DNA of 64,000 nt from JACVRW01 sp963812415 (GTDB lineage: Bacteria > Actinomycetota > Thermoleophilia > Solirubrobacterales > Thermoleophilaceae): assembly GCA_963812415.1 (NCBI GenBank), contig CAWEVH010000001.1, positions 28,414 to 92,413 on the forward strand, in the 5' to 3' direction. The notes beneath the pieces were generated by a model. The model had not been told where the DNA came from. It searched no databases and saw only the letters and a list, made by a program, of their open reading frames with translations. Numbering within the stretch: the stretch's first letter is position 1; every line of letters starts with the position of its first letter. The position numbers and the translations under genes were made by a program. This document shows, in pieces, positions 24,923 to 33,294 of the stretch.

Positions 24923-26593
24923 GTGACCCTGCTCGGACAGCCGCTCGCCACGGCCGAGTTCCTGGCCGTCGACACGGAGACCAACGGTCTCGCCGGGGAC
25001 CTCTGCGAGCTGACCGAGGTGGGCGCGGTGCTCGTGGGAGGCGGCGAGCTGCACGACACATTCGACTCGGTGGTCCGGACGGAACGGCCGCTGTCACGCG
25101 GGATCCAGCGCTTCACCGGGATCACGCAGGCGATGATCGACGCCGCGCCCGAGCCCCGTGAGGTGCTGGCGGAGCTGTCCGACCTGCTCGACGGCCGGGT
25201 GCTGGTCGCCCACAGCGCCCGCTTCGACCGGCGGGTGCTGCGCCAGGCGTTCGAACGCGCCGGGCTCGACTGGCCGAGCCCGCCCGTGCTGTGCACTGTC
25301 CAGCTCGCGCGCCGCTTCGCGCCGCTTGCGCGCAAGCGCGGGCTGGCGTCGCTCGCCGACTCGCTCGGGATCGAGGTCTGTGAGGTGCACCGCGCCCTCC
25401 CGGACGCCCTCACGTGCGCGCGCGTGTTCTGCGCGCTGTTCCCACGCCTGTGCGCGAACGCCGTGAGCGTCGCGGACGCCGCGGAGCTCATGCGCGGGCG
25501 GCGGCGGGCGCGCAAGACGGAGCCGGGGGAGCGCATCCCACCCGAGGAGCGCCCGGACCTCTCGACGCTCCCCGACGACCCCGGCGTGTACGTCTTCCGC
25601 GACGAGCGCGGGCGGCCCCTGTACGTGGGCAAGTCCGTCTCCCTGCGCACGCGCGCGCGGGCCCACTTCTGCGCCCCCGCGGGCTGGACCGAGCGCGCCG
25701 ACGTCGTCGACTACCGGCCCACGAACTCGGAGCTCGGCGCGCTCGTGCTCGAGAACAGGCTGATCAAGGCGTGGAAGCCCACGGGCAACAAGAAGCTGAA
25801 GCGCACCGACGGGTACGTGTACCTGCGCTGCCGGCTCGACATCCCCTACCCGGTGCTCGAGGTGGCGGCCGAGCCCGCCGGCGGCCATGCGGTGAACGTC
25901 GGGCCGCTCGGCTCCGCGCCGCTCGCGAGGGAGCTGGCCGACCAGCTCACCTCCCTGTACCGGCTGCGCCACTGCGGGCGCACGCTCAAGCTGCGCGAGC
26001 ACCCGTCGGCGTACGGCCAGATGGGCCGCTGCGTGTCCCCGTGCCTCGGCGACCTCGACCCGAACGCCTACCGGCGCCAGCTCGACGCCGCGCTGGCGCA
26101 CTTCGAGGAGCCGGGCGCGGGCGAGCGTCTGATCGAGGAGATCGACCGCCGCATGCGCGAGGCGGCGGGCGGCCAGCGCTTCGAGCGCGCGGCCGCGCTG
26201 CTGAGGCGGCGCGAGCGTCTCGCCTGGGTGATCGAGCGGCTCGACGGCGTGCTGCGTGCTCAGCACTCGACGCCGCGGCTGCTGGTGGCGCGCCATCCCG
26301 TGAAGGAGCGCTTCGACGCCTTCTGGGTCGTGGGCGGGCGGCTCGTGGACTGGGGGCCGCTGCCGGGGCACACGGAGCTCTGCGAGCGCACCGAAGCGGC
26401 GCTCGCGCGCCCGCCCGGGCGGGCGGCGATCCCCGTCGACGAGGTCGACGAGATCCGCATCGTGGCGAGCTGGACGGCCGAGCACGAGCCGCCGGCACTC
26501 GAGCTCGCGCCGCAGCCCGGTCGCGACCGGCTCAGGGAGTTCGCGCTCGGCCTCAGCCGGTCGGCGTCGGACTGCGCTCGGCAGCCCGCTTGA
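24923..26593 (+). CDS. DEDD exonuclease - UvrC GIY-YIG endonuclease fusion
   Basis: Bifunctional DNA nuclease of 556 residues. The N-terminal DnaQ-like 3'-5' exonuclease (about residues 1-180) shows AVDTETNGL (Exo I, D and E), VAHSARFDRRVL (Exo II) and HRALPDAL (Exo III, DEDDh). A GIY-YIG domain like UvrC/Cho follows from about residue 205 (DDPGVYVFRDERGRPLYVGKS, ENRLIKAWKP), with the Cys-rich UvrC segment and a UvrB-interacting-like helix region. The full UvrC C-terminus (EndoV/HhH) is missing. The GTG start has a clear GGAGG 5 nt upstream. This fusion is known in actinobacteria. It is divergent from radA, and a repair role fits. Confidence 0.93.
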   Translation: MTLLGQPLATAEFLAVDTETNGLAGDLCELTEVGAVLVGGGELHDTFDSVVRTERPLSRGIQRFTGITQAMIDAAPEPREVLAELSDLLDGRVLVAHSARFDRRVLRQAFERAGLDWPSPPVLCTVQLARRFAPLARKRGLASLADSLGIEVCEVHRALPDALTCARVFCALFPRLCANAVSVADAAELMRGRRRARKTEPGERIPPEERPDLSTLPDDPGVYVFRDERGRPLYVGKSVSLRTRARAHFCAPAGWTERADVVDYRPTNSELGALVLENRLIKAWKPTGNKKLKRTDGYVYLRCRLDIPYPVLEVAAEPAGGHAVNVGPLGSAPLARELADQLTSLYRLRHCGRTLKLREHPSAYGQMGRCVSPCLGDLDPNAYRRQLDAALAHFEEPGAGERLIEEIDRRMREAAGGQRFERAAALLRRRERLAWVIERLDGVLRAQHSTPRLLVARHPVKERFDAFWVVGGRLVDWGPLPGHTELCERTEAALARPPGRAAIPVDEVDEIRIVASWTAEHEPPALELAPQPGRDRLREFALGLSRSASDCARQPA

Positions 26594-27003
26594 GGTTCGA
26601 CAGCGAGCGCTCGAGCCAACCGCGCAGGTAAGCGCCGGCCGACCACCGCGCTGACGACCTTCATCCCGAGGCTCGCCGGCTCGATCCCGAAGGAGCCCTC
26701 GACGAAAGTGCCTCCCTGCGCGTCCGTGAGCACGAAGCGTGTCCGCACTCCCGTGCCGTCGCAGAAGATCGAAACCTCACGGCAGCCGTCGAGCGCCTCG
26801 ACCAGGAGCTCATGCTCGTCGCGTCCGAACGGGCCCTTCACCACGCCCCGGTAGCGGCATCCCTCGCGCAGGTCGGCGCACTCGACCTCCAGGACCTCGG
26901 GCCACCAGTCGGGGTGCCGGTTCGGGTCGCCGAGCAACCCCCACACGCTCTCGACCGGGGCGTCGATGTGGACCTGCTGAGTGCAGTGCTGCTCGGGGCT
27001 CAT
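26553..27003 (-). CDS. SRPBCC family protein (frame broken at 26630-26631)
   Basis: START/Bet v1-like lipid- or ligand-binding fold of about 150 residues: MSPEQHCTQQVHIDAP, SVWGLLGDPNRHPDWWPEV and FGRDEHELLVEAL. At VVGRR an extra base (AA pair at 26630-26631) shifts the frame. The other frame continues naturally as YLRGWLERSLSNLKRAAERS and stops at 26553. The restored 3' end overlaps the convergent nuclease gene by 41 nt. It is translationally coupled to the CDGSH gene upstream by a 4-nt overlap. Ligand unknown. Confidence 0.75.
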
Positions 27004-27236
27004 CGCGCCTTCTCCTCGACACGCTCCGGCGCCTCGAAGCCGATCCTCCGGTGCGTGCCGTCGCAGAACGGCTTCGTGCTCGAGCCGCCGCAGCGGCAGA
27101 GCGCAAGCGGCCGGCCGTCATCCGGCAACGCGTACTCGCGGCCGTCGGCGTCGATCACCCGGACCGCGCCCGTGATCTTGTACGGGCCGTTCTCGCGCGT
27201 CTTGATCACGCACTCGCCTGCGGGCGACTCGCTCAT
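27000..27236 (-). CDS. CDGSH iron-sulfur domain protein
   Basis: Small 2Fe-2S protein of 78 residues. The cluster-binding motif CRCGGSSTKPFCDGTH gives the three Cys and one His of the CDGSH (mitoNEET-like) fold. The upstream part (VIKTRENGPYKITGAVRVID) is the usual strand-rich segment of bacterial members. The ATG is at 27236; the TGA overlaps the next ATG. Likely electron transfer or redox sensing in the cytoplasm, partner unknown. Confidence 0.92.
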   Translation of the reverse strand: MSESPAGECVIKTRENGPYKITGAVRVIDADGREYALPDDGRPLALCRCGGSSTKPFCDGTHRRIGFEAPERVEEKAR

Positions 27237-27275
27237 GAGGCCTATTCTCGCGCAGCGGTGCAGCGGATTGCTCAC

Positions 27276-27548
27276 ATGGAGCACCCGGAGGTGCGCGAGA
27301 TCGTTCCCTCGCACCACTGCGTGCTGCGCTTCCGCCAGCGCCGCCCGGTGCGCGAACGCGGCAGCGAGGCGGTGGCCGAGGCGCTGATCCGGACGCTCGA
27401 GGAGTCCGACGTGTCGCGCTGGCCGCCGGCCTGGGCCATGAGCGACCGCTTCACCGAGCTGTGGGCGGTCAGCGGGGCGCTCGCCTTCCCGCTCGAGCGC
27501 AGCGCCGAGCACGGCCGCTGGGTGGCCACCACCTGCCTGGGTCGCTAG
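27276..27548 (+). CDS. small hypothetical protein, 90 aa
   Basis: Unrecognised soluble protein starting MEHPEVREIVPSHHCVLRF, with a basic centre (RQRRPVRERG), an amphipathic helix (AVAEALIRTLEESDVS) and an aromatic C-terminal half ending GRWVATTCLGR. The helix-strand layout and size are reminiscent of small single-domain toxin or nuclease folds, but no motif supports that. It is divergent from the CDGSH gene, 39 bp between starts. Coding-like codon use supports a real gene. Confidence 0.55.
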   Translation: MEHPEVREIVPSHHCVLRFRQRRPVRERGSEAVAEALIRTLEESDVSRWPPAWAMSDRFTELWAVSGALAFPLERSAEHGRWVATTCLGR

Positions 27549-27616
27549 ACCCGTGCGCAAGTTCGGTCGGGTTCGGGTTCCGCCGGTTCCCGGGTCGCCG
27601 TGGAGTTCGCGGCGTG

Positions 27617-28021
27617 ATGGATCGCGGCTATCGTTCTGGCGTGGCTGAGGAGAAATCTGAGGTGGCTGACCGCGACGCGATCGTGCGCGTGGCGCTCGAC
27701 TACTTCGAGGGATGGTTCGATGGCGACGCCGCCCGCATGGAGCGGACGCTCCATCCCGATTTGGCCAAGCGATCCCCGGACGACGCTCCTGCCCCCGGGG
27801 AACTGGAGAAGCTCACGGCGCGGGAGATGATCGAGGCGACGGCGGAGGGGATCGGGAAGACGCGAGACGTCCCTGATCGCGGACTCGAAGTCGAAGTCGA
27901 GCACCTGCATCGCGAGATCGCCAACGTCACCGTCCGCTCCGCCGTCTACGTCGAATACCTGCACCTGGTGCGTACGCGCGAGGGATGGAAGATCGTCAAC
28001 GCCCTGTGGCAGCGCCCTTGA
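27617..28021 (+). CDS. nuclear transport factor 2-like / lumazine-binding-like protein
   Basis: NTF2-fold protein of 134 residues: ADRDAIVRVALDYFEGWFD, GDAARMERTLHPDLAKR, EKLTAREMIEATAEG and VYVEYLHLVRTREGWKIVNA, matching the putative lumazine-binding (SnoaL-related) family. It is a cone-shaped small-molecule-binding fold; members range from enzymes to non-catalytic binders, so the role is open. The ATG at 27617 is used, and a GTG (VAEEKSE) eight codons downstream is an alternative start. Confidence 0.75.
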   Translation: MDRGYRSGVAEEKSEVADRDAIVRVALDYFEGWFDGDAARMERTLHPDLAKRSPDDAPAPGELEKLTAREMIEATAEGIGKTRDVPDRGLEVEVEHLHREIANVTVRSAVYVEYLHLVRTREGWKIVNALWQRP

Positions 28022-28051
28022 GCTGCGAGAGGGCCGCGCGATCTCGGTCCG

Positions 28052-28330
28052 TTACGCCGCAAGCGCAAGCCGTGGCTCGCGCTCGGTGATCTTGGCGAGC
28101 ACGCGCTCCAGGTCGGCGCGGCTGAAGGTTCAGTCGAACGGTCGGGCGATCTGGCGGTAGTGCTCGCCGAAGCGCAGCAACCGATCGGCGAGCTCGTCGA
28201 GCGAGTCGAAGCTGTTGGGGCTGAGCGCCATGCGCTGGACGATCGAGAAGTAGAGCTTGATCTGGTTGAGCCAGGAGGCGTGGATCGGGAGGTGGATGAC
28301 CCGCATCTCGTACGCGGCGCTCTTCGGCAT
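28052..28330 (-). pseudogene. IS630-family transposase C-terminal remnant
   Basis: Residues matching the end of IS630/DDE_3 transposases: HLPIHASWLNQIKLYFSIVQ, NSFDSLDELADRLLRF, HYRQIARPFD, then an in-frame TGA where Trp is expected, followed by TFSRADLERVLAKITERE and a final TAA at 28052. The catalytic Glu of the DDE triad (normally NQIE or NQVE) is Lys here, and the N-terminal two thirds are gone. It is an inactive relic of an old insertion, flanked by low-information DNA to 28520. Confidence 0.85.
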
Positions 28331-28521
28331 CCCCCACCAGATTCGGCCCCCAGGGGACATAACTCCTTCCCAACCCGTCAGACCGAACTGCTGACGGAGG
28401 TACTAGTGCGCGGCGCCGCGAGCTAGTGCACGCGACCGAAGGTACCGTCGGGAATCGGCGAGGCGCCGCCGAAACCGGAGGCACTTGCGGACGCGTGCAA
28501 TAGGCTCCTCGGTCCAGCACG
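28331..28521. other. non-coding stretch
   Basis: Between the transposase remnant and the RHH gene. No conserved frame, hairpin or repeat recognised; the left part may be residual insertion-sequence DNA. Confidence 0.4.
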
Positions 28522-28884
28522 ATGTCAGCGACCCTGACGCTGGAACTCGATTCCTTCGGGATCGAGGCGCTCGGCCGGTACGCCCGCCAGAGCGGCAGAT
28601 CCGTCCCGGACGTGATCCGCCTCGCCATCCGCTACCACCTGGCCGACCGCGACGCCCCGGTGGCGCCGGCGTGGCTTCGCGACACGGACGCGGCTCCGGC
28701 CTCCGAACCCATCCAGGTGGAGCTCGACGAGAAGACCTGGGCTGCTCTCACGGCCGCGGCGAAGCGCCAGGGCATCGACGCCAAGCGCCTGGCCGAGTAC
28801 GCCTACCTCCACTTCCTCGCCGATCTCGAGAGCGGCCGGCTCGCCAAGCGACTGGCCGAGTCGCCGGGCCTCACCAGCCGCTGA
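28522..28884 (+). CDS. tandem ribbon-helix-helix-like protein, 120 aa
   Basis: The protein has two copies of a strand-helix-helix pattern. Copy 1 is TLTLELDSFGIEALGRYARQ followed by GRSVPDVIRLAIRYHL. Copy 2 is PIQVELDEKTWAALTAAAKR followed by GIDAKRLAEYAYLHFL. Each resembles a CopG/Arc-type half-fold, so one chain could form an intramolecular RHH dimer and bind DNA. The linker between copies is Asp/Ala/Pro-rich. No toxin partner is adjacent. The DNA-binding role is inference from the pattern. Confidence 0.6.
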   Translation: MSATLTLELDSFGIEALGRYARQSGRSVPDVIRLAIRYHLADRDAPVAPAWLRDTDAAPASEPIQVELDEKTWAALTAAAKRQGIDAKRLAEYAYLHFLADLESGRLAKRLAESPGLTSR

Positions 28885-29677
28885 GCAGGCTCCCCCGGGC
28901 GGGGAGCAAGCTCCCCGCCCGGCGGCGCAGCCGGCCAAGACGCGCGCGCGGCCCGCTCGGACTGCGGTGATACGAGTGCGCGGGCAGGCCTCGCTCCCGC
29001 AGTGCGCGGCGACAGGCTTGCCGGTCGTAGGGCGTGTCGCGGAACTCCACCCGCCGCTCGCCGAGGTCCAGCACCGCGTAGCGCGCCACCGCTCGCCGCT
29101 CCCGCGACTGGCCGACGCTGCCCGGGTTGACGAGCAGGCGCTCGGACTCCTGAAAGCGCACGGTGCCGCTTCGGCGGTCGAGCAGCGCGCCACTTCGCTC
29201 CCCGTACGCAAGCGGGTGATGCGTATGGCCGAGCACGAGGACTTCCGTGTCGGGCGCGAACGCCCGAAGCCGGCCGAGCTGCCCGCGCGCGTGCTCGGGG
29301 GTCACGTACGCAGTCGGATCGTCGAGCGATCCGTGTGCGACGAGCACCCCGCCGCTGCGCGTCGTCCGGGGGAGCCGGCGGATGAACCCCGCGGTGCCCG
29401 GTTGTAGCTCACGCGCGGTCCAGCGAAGGCTCGTCCGCGCCAGCGCGCCGATCCGCTCGGCCGGCAGGCGGCCGGTGGCGATGAGATCGTGGTTTCCGGC
29501 CACGCAGGTCGCACCCAGCGTCTCGATCGCGTTGACGCACTCGTTCGGCTGGGGTCCGTAGCCCACCAGGTCGCCGGCGCACACGTAGCCGTCCACCTCG
29601 TCGCTCGCCAGCAGGTCGAGCACGCGCGTGAGCGCGGGCAGGTTCGCGTGCACGTCGGCGAGGATTGCGAGCCTCAT
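28871..29677 (-). CDS. calcineurin-like metallophosphoesterase (YfcE/MJ0936-like)
   Basis: Metallophosphoesterase of 268 residues with all metal motifs: ADVHANLPAL, GDLVGYGPQP, GNHD, VAHGSLDD and LGHTHHPLAYG. It probably acts on a cyclic nucleotide or small phosphodiester; substrate unknown. The ATG overlaps the upstream ATP-grasp gene by 4 nt. The basic C-terminal tail is encoded across a strong hairpin and runs 14 nt into the convergent RHH gene. Confidence 0.9.
   Translation of the reverse strand: MRLAILADVHANLPALTRVLDLLASDEVDGYVCAGDLVGYGPQPNECVNAIETLGATCVAGNHDLIATGRLPAERIGALARTSLRWTARELQPGTAGFIRRLPRTTRSGGVLVAHGSLDDPTAYVTPEHARGQLGRLRAFAPDTEVLVLGHTHHPLAYGERSGALLDRRSGTVRFQESERLLVNPGSVGQSRERRAVARYAVLDLGERRVEFRDTPYDRQACRRALRERGLPAHSYHRSPSGPRARLGRLRRRAGSLLPARGSLLSGW
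28895..28922. terminator. GC hairpin, 13-nt arms
   Basis: CCGGGCGGGGAGC pairs with GCTCCCCGCCCGG with AA between, 11 nt after the RHH stop. It would terminate the + strand gene; on the minus strand it lies inside the last codons of the phosphoesterase. Confidence 0.6.
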
Positions 29678-30843
29678 CGGGCTCGACCGATCGCGTTTCG
29701 CATGCCCAGCGCCAGCTGCGGCAGCGCCCATCCGCGCAGGAACGGCATCGGATCGTCCCACGACAGGTTGGTCTTCGCCTCGCTGCGGGCGGTCCAGCGC
29801 AGCCAGGACCACCAGGGGACGCCGAGCTGACGGGCGGCCTGAGCATCGCGGCGTGGCCACGACCAGTGCACGCCCCCTCGCGCGCGGACGGATGCCGGGA
29901 GCGGCCGGCCGACGTTGTCGGCATAGGCGAGCAGCGGGAGGTTCACTCCCGCGCGCGCGCCGAGATGGGCCCAGAGGGTGAACCTGGGGTTGACTTCGAG
30001 CAGATGCAGCCCGCCGTCGCGGTCGCGCTTGAAGTCGAGCTTGGCGACCCCCCGGAGGCCGAGCCGCTCGACGGCCTGCCGCCCCGCCCCCGCCACCGCG
30101 GGATCGACGGTGCTCTCGAGCGCGGTGCTGCGGCCGAACTCGAGCGGGAACGTGCGCACCTTCCGGCCGGTGAATTCGCCCGCAATCCGGCCCTGGCCGT
30201 CCACATAGACGTGGTAGCTCTCGACCCGCGTCTCCGGACCGACGACGAGCTCCTGCGCCAGGAAGCGGAGCGAGGTGGCGCGCAGCCGTGGCCAGAGCGA
30301 GCGCAGCTCATCGGCCGAGTCGACCCGAATCGCCTTGCCCGGCGAGACCAGCCGGTACCACTCGCGGTCGCGATGCGGAAGCGGCTTCAGCACGAGCGGG
30401 AAGCGCGGCGCGAGCTCGCCGGATGGCGGCTCCTCCGAGTCCGGGCTCAGCACCTGGGCGCGAGGGACGGGCAGGCCAAGCCCCGTGGCGAGCGCCAGGA
30501 ACGCCTCCTTGTCGAGCAGCCGGCGCAGCAGCTCCGGCGCCGGCAGCAGGAACCTGAACGTCCGCGCGAGCACGTCGCGGTGCGTCGAGATGAACTCGAG
30601 ATCGTCGTCGGACTCGTAGAACAGCACCGGCTTCGCCGGCTGGGCCCGACCGAACCGGAGCAGGCGGTCGACGAGGCGGGGGCGATCGCTGTCGATCGAC
30701 TCCACGACGAAGCGCGAGAAATGGACCGGGTGCCGACTCGGCGCGACCGTGACGCAGCGGATCCCGGCGAGCCCGAGCGGACGCACAAGGTCGAGGTTGC
30801 CCATCACGCACGCGAGCGGCCTGTCTGTTCGTGCCGAGCTCAT
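29674..30843 (-). CDS. ATP-grasp ligase-like protein
   Basis: ATP-grasp enzyme of 389 residues: ACVMGNLDLVRPLGLAGI (N-terminal Rossmann-like domain), LDKEAFLALATGLGLPVP (linker to B domain), FPLVLKPL (ATP-binding Lys), GVAKLDFKRD and LLEVNPRFTLW (Mg-binding E-x-N). It would form an amide or ester bond through an acyl-phosphate; the substrate cannot be told. Similar proteins occur in surface-polysaccharide clusters. It is coupled by 4-nt overlaps to the ECF sigma gene upstream and the phosphoesterase downstream. Confidence 0.85.
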   Translation of the reverse strand: MSSARTDRPLACVMGNLDLVRPLGLAGIRCVTVAPSRHPVHFSRFVVESIDSDRPRLVDRLLRFGRAQPAKPVLFYESDDDLEFISTHRDVLARTFRFLLPAPELLRRLLDKEAFLALATGLGLPVPRAQVLSPDSEEPPSGELAPRFPLVLKPLPHRDREWYRLVSPGKAIRVDSADELRSLWPRLRATSLRFLAQELVVGPETRVESYHVYVDGQGRIAGEFTGRKVRTFPLEFGRSTALESTVDPAVAGAGRQAVERLGLRGVAKLDFKRDRDGGLHLLEVNPRFTLWAHLGARAGVNLPLLAYADNVGRPLPASVRARGGVHWSWPRRDAQAARQLGVPWWSWLRWTARSEAKTNLSWDDPMPFLRGWALPQLALGMRNAIGRAR

Positions 30844-31439
30844 ACTCGCAACGGCATCGCGTCGAGGTCATGGAGCGCAGCCTTGAAGTTGCGCCTGGCC
30901 CGATGGTGCAGGCCGTGGACGGCGCTCTCGGTCTTGTGGAGCACCCCGGCGATCTCGCCGGGGCTGAGACCTACGAGGTGCCGCAGGATCAGCACCTCGC
31001 GCTGCTCGTGCGAGAGGTGCGAGAGGGCCTGCTTCATGCTCTGGACGAGATCCACGTGGTGCTCGCGCTCCGGTGGATCGTCGACTCGGACCTCGCTCGT
31101 CGGGGTGGCCCAGCGGCCACGCAGCGTGTCGAGCGCGGCGTTGCGGGCCACCCGCCGCAGCCAGGCTCCGAACGGCGCGCGGGACGCGTCGTAGTTGCTG
31201 AGCGTCGGCATGAGCTTGGCGAACACGCTCTGGGTGATGTCCTCGGCCTCGTGGTGGTCTCCCACGATGCGCTGGACGTACCGATGCGTGTCCGCCGCAT
31301 AGCGGATGTAGAGGAACTGCAGTGCGGTCCTACTGCCGTTCTTGGCATGCGCGACCGCCTGCCGCACGAGCGTCTCGTCGCCGTGTGGCAGGCCTTCGCG
31401 CGTTTGGGCGTGGGTCATTGTGAACGTGAGTGGGGTCAT
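30840..31439 (-). CDS. ECF-type RNA polymerase sigma factor
   Basis: Region 2 reads FLYIRYAADTHRYVQRIVGD and EAEDITQSVFAKLMPTL; region 2.4 FGAWLRRVARNAALDTLRGR; region 4 LSHLSHEQREVLILRHLVGL and GEIAGVLHKTESAVHGLHHR. No anti-sigma gene is adjacent; it is followed by an ATP-grasp gene with 4-nt overlap. Upstream on the same strand are the PG-binding/resolvase and repeat-protein genes, so it may control a cell-surface programme. The start (ATG 31439 or 31418) is uncertain, as neither has a clear ribosome-binding site. Confidence 0.9.
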   Translation of the reverse strand: MTPLTFTMTHAQTREGLPHGDETLVRQAVAHAKNGSRTALQFLYIRYAADTHRYVQRIVGDHHEAEDITQSVFAKLMPTLSNYDASRAPFGAWLRRVARNAALDTLRGRWATPTSEVRVDDPPEREHHVDLVQSMKQALSHLSHEQREVLILRHLVGLSPGEIAGVLHKTESAVHGLHHRARRNFKAALHDLDAMPLRV

Positions 31440-31475
31440 TTCATCTGTCGGTCGTTGTGGTCCCTGGCACCCCGC

Positions 31476-33249
31476 TCAAGTCCCTCTCTGCCGAGGCCAG
31501 CCCGTGACGCTGTCGGACGCGCCGCCTGCCCTCCCCGGCTGGGGCGGACGGCGGTAACCCGCCGCCACCTGGACGCTCGACGGCCGCCACTTGCTGCCGC
31601 CGCGCAGGGTTGGGACCCCCTCGGCGTTCAGGCGGTCGGCAATCGCCTTCAGGGTCATCCCGGACGAGCGCATCGCCTGGATGTGCTTCTTCAGCGCGGG
31701 CACGTCGTGCACCGTTGGCCTACCGCTCGAAGCGCCCCTCGCCCTGGCCGCCGCCAGGCCGTTTCCGGTGGGCTCCGAGTGCCGGTCATGGTCGAGCTCG
31801 CCCACGGCGACCAGTGCGTCGACCGCGAGCTCGCCCTCGGCGCTCTTCGTGTCCAGCGCCGTGTCGACGGCGACCAGGTGCACGTTGAGCTCCCGCAGGG
31901 TCCGCAGGATGCGCCCGAGCTCCGCCGCCGAGCTGCCGAGGCGGCGAAGCTCGGCCACCAGCAGGCACGACGCGTCGCCCGCCGTCACGCGGTCGAGCGC
32001 GTAGTCGAGGCCCGGCGAGCCCGCTCGCCGCCCGGGTGACCTCACGTCATGGACCACCTCCGCGAGCTCCCAACCGCGCTGCTCGCAGTAGCGATCCAGC
32101 GTCTCGAGCTGGTGCGTGCCCTCGGAGCTCGAGCTCTCCTCCGGCGTTGCGAAGCTCACGTAGCCGATCACTCGCACGCCGGTATCTGGCGAGGGGGCCG
32201 GCACCCACGTCGCGGCCGCTGCCCCGGGTCGGGGTGTCGGCGCGCTGTCGCGAGGCGCCACGGACTCGTCCGCCTCGATCCACCTCGGCTGCGGGTCCGC
32301 GGGCTTCATGGTCTCCGGCTTCGGCTTTGGCTTCGGCTTCGGCTCCTGCCAGTAGGCCAACGGCTGCGGGCCCGTATCAATTCCGTTTGATGAGTTCACG
32401 ACTGCTCCTCCAGTGGTCGGCCTCGAGCGCCTCACGGCGAGTGCCGTGCCGACCGCGATCAGCGCCAGCGTCAACAGCGCGAGGGCCGGAAGCAGGTCCG
32501 CGTCCCGAACCCGGGTCCTCGGGATCGCCTGCCTGGACGGCAGGGGTCACGGGTGCCGGGCTCCGCCCCTCGGGCGGGTTGTTGGGCTTGGGCTGGTCCG
32601 GGCTCGGGCTGCTGGCCCGCCGCTCGCGGGTCTCGCGATCGGGCTGAGCGTCGGCAAGCGCCTTCAGCGTGCGGCGATCGACCTGACCGCTTGCGGTCAA
32701 GCCGGCGGTGCGCTGGAAACGGGCAACGGCTGCCTCGGTCCGAGGGCCGTACAGGCCGTCGACGCGGCCAGGCTCATGGTTCAGGCGTCGCAGCCCGCGC
32801 TGGACGGACCTCACCTGGTCCGACCCGCCGGGCGTTCCGATGCCCTCTCCGCGGGCAAACGCGAGCGGGGAGGCCGCACGAAGCGCCTTCCGCGTCCGCT
32901 GCCCCACAATCCCGTCGACCGACACCCCAGCGGTCTGCTGGAAGCGCTCAACGGCGGCCCGTGTCAGCGGGCCGAAGAGCCCATCGATTGGCCCAGGGTC
33001 CTGGCCGAGCACCCGCAGGCGTCGCTGCAGCGTCCGGACCTGTTCGGAACCCTCGGACCGTCCATATCCGGTCCAGATGGCCAGTTGCGGACTTCCTGCC
33101 TCCGCCGCTTGGGCCACCGAACCGCCGACCACGCTTGTGCCCGGGAGGCAGAGCAGGACGAGCGCCAACAGCAGGCTGGCCCCGACTCTGCGTGCGCCGG
33201 ACAGCGCGTATGTGGTTCGCATTGTTCTCTCCTGATTCGAGCGAAACAC
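31476..33249 (-). CDS. peptidoglycan-binding / transmembrane / inactive serine-resolvase-like fusion (frame broken near 32505)
   Basis: N-terminal signal sequence (RVGASLLLALVLLCLPGTSV), then two PG_binding_1 domains: SEQVRTLQRRLRVLGQDPGP to VDGIVGQRTRKAL, and SDQVRSVQRGLRRLNHEPGR to TASGQVDRRTLKAL. A Pro/Ser linker follows. After a one-base break near 32505 the next frame gives a TM helix (LLPALALLTLALIAVGTALAV), a Lys-Pro linker (EPKPKPKPKPE) and a resolvase N-terminal-like domain (VIGYVSFATPEE, QLETLDRYCEQRGWEL, LLVAELRRLGSSAAELGRI) with a C-terminal recombinase-type helix region. The catalytic Ser position (YxRVS in active enzymes) is Ala (YVSFA) and the DRLxR Arg is Ser, so recombination is not expected. 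Two adjacent proteins is the alternative reading. Confidence 0.72.
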
Positions 33250-33294
33250 CTGGGCGCGTCCAGCGCCCAGGACGGACTGGTAAGCGGAGAGCGC

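Noticed and set aside
31476..32474. Active site-specific recombinase / integrated element
   Set aside because: The catalytic Ser and Arg positions are substituted, the domain is fused to a membrane anchor, and no attachment-site repeats or cargo were seen nearby.
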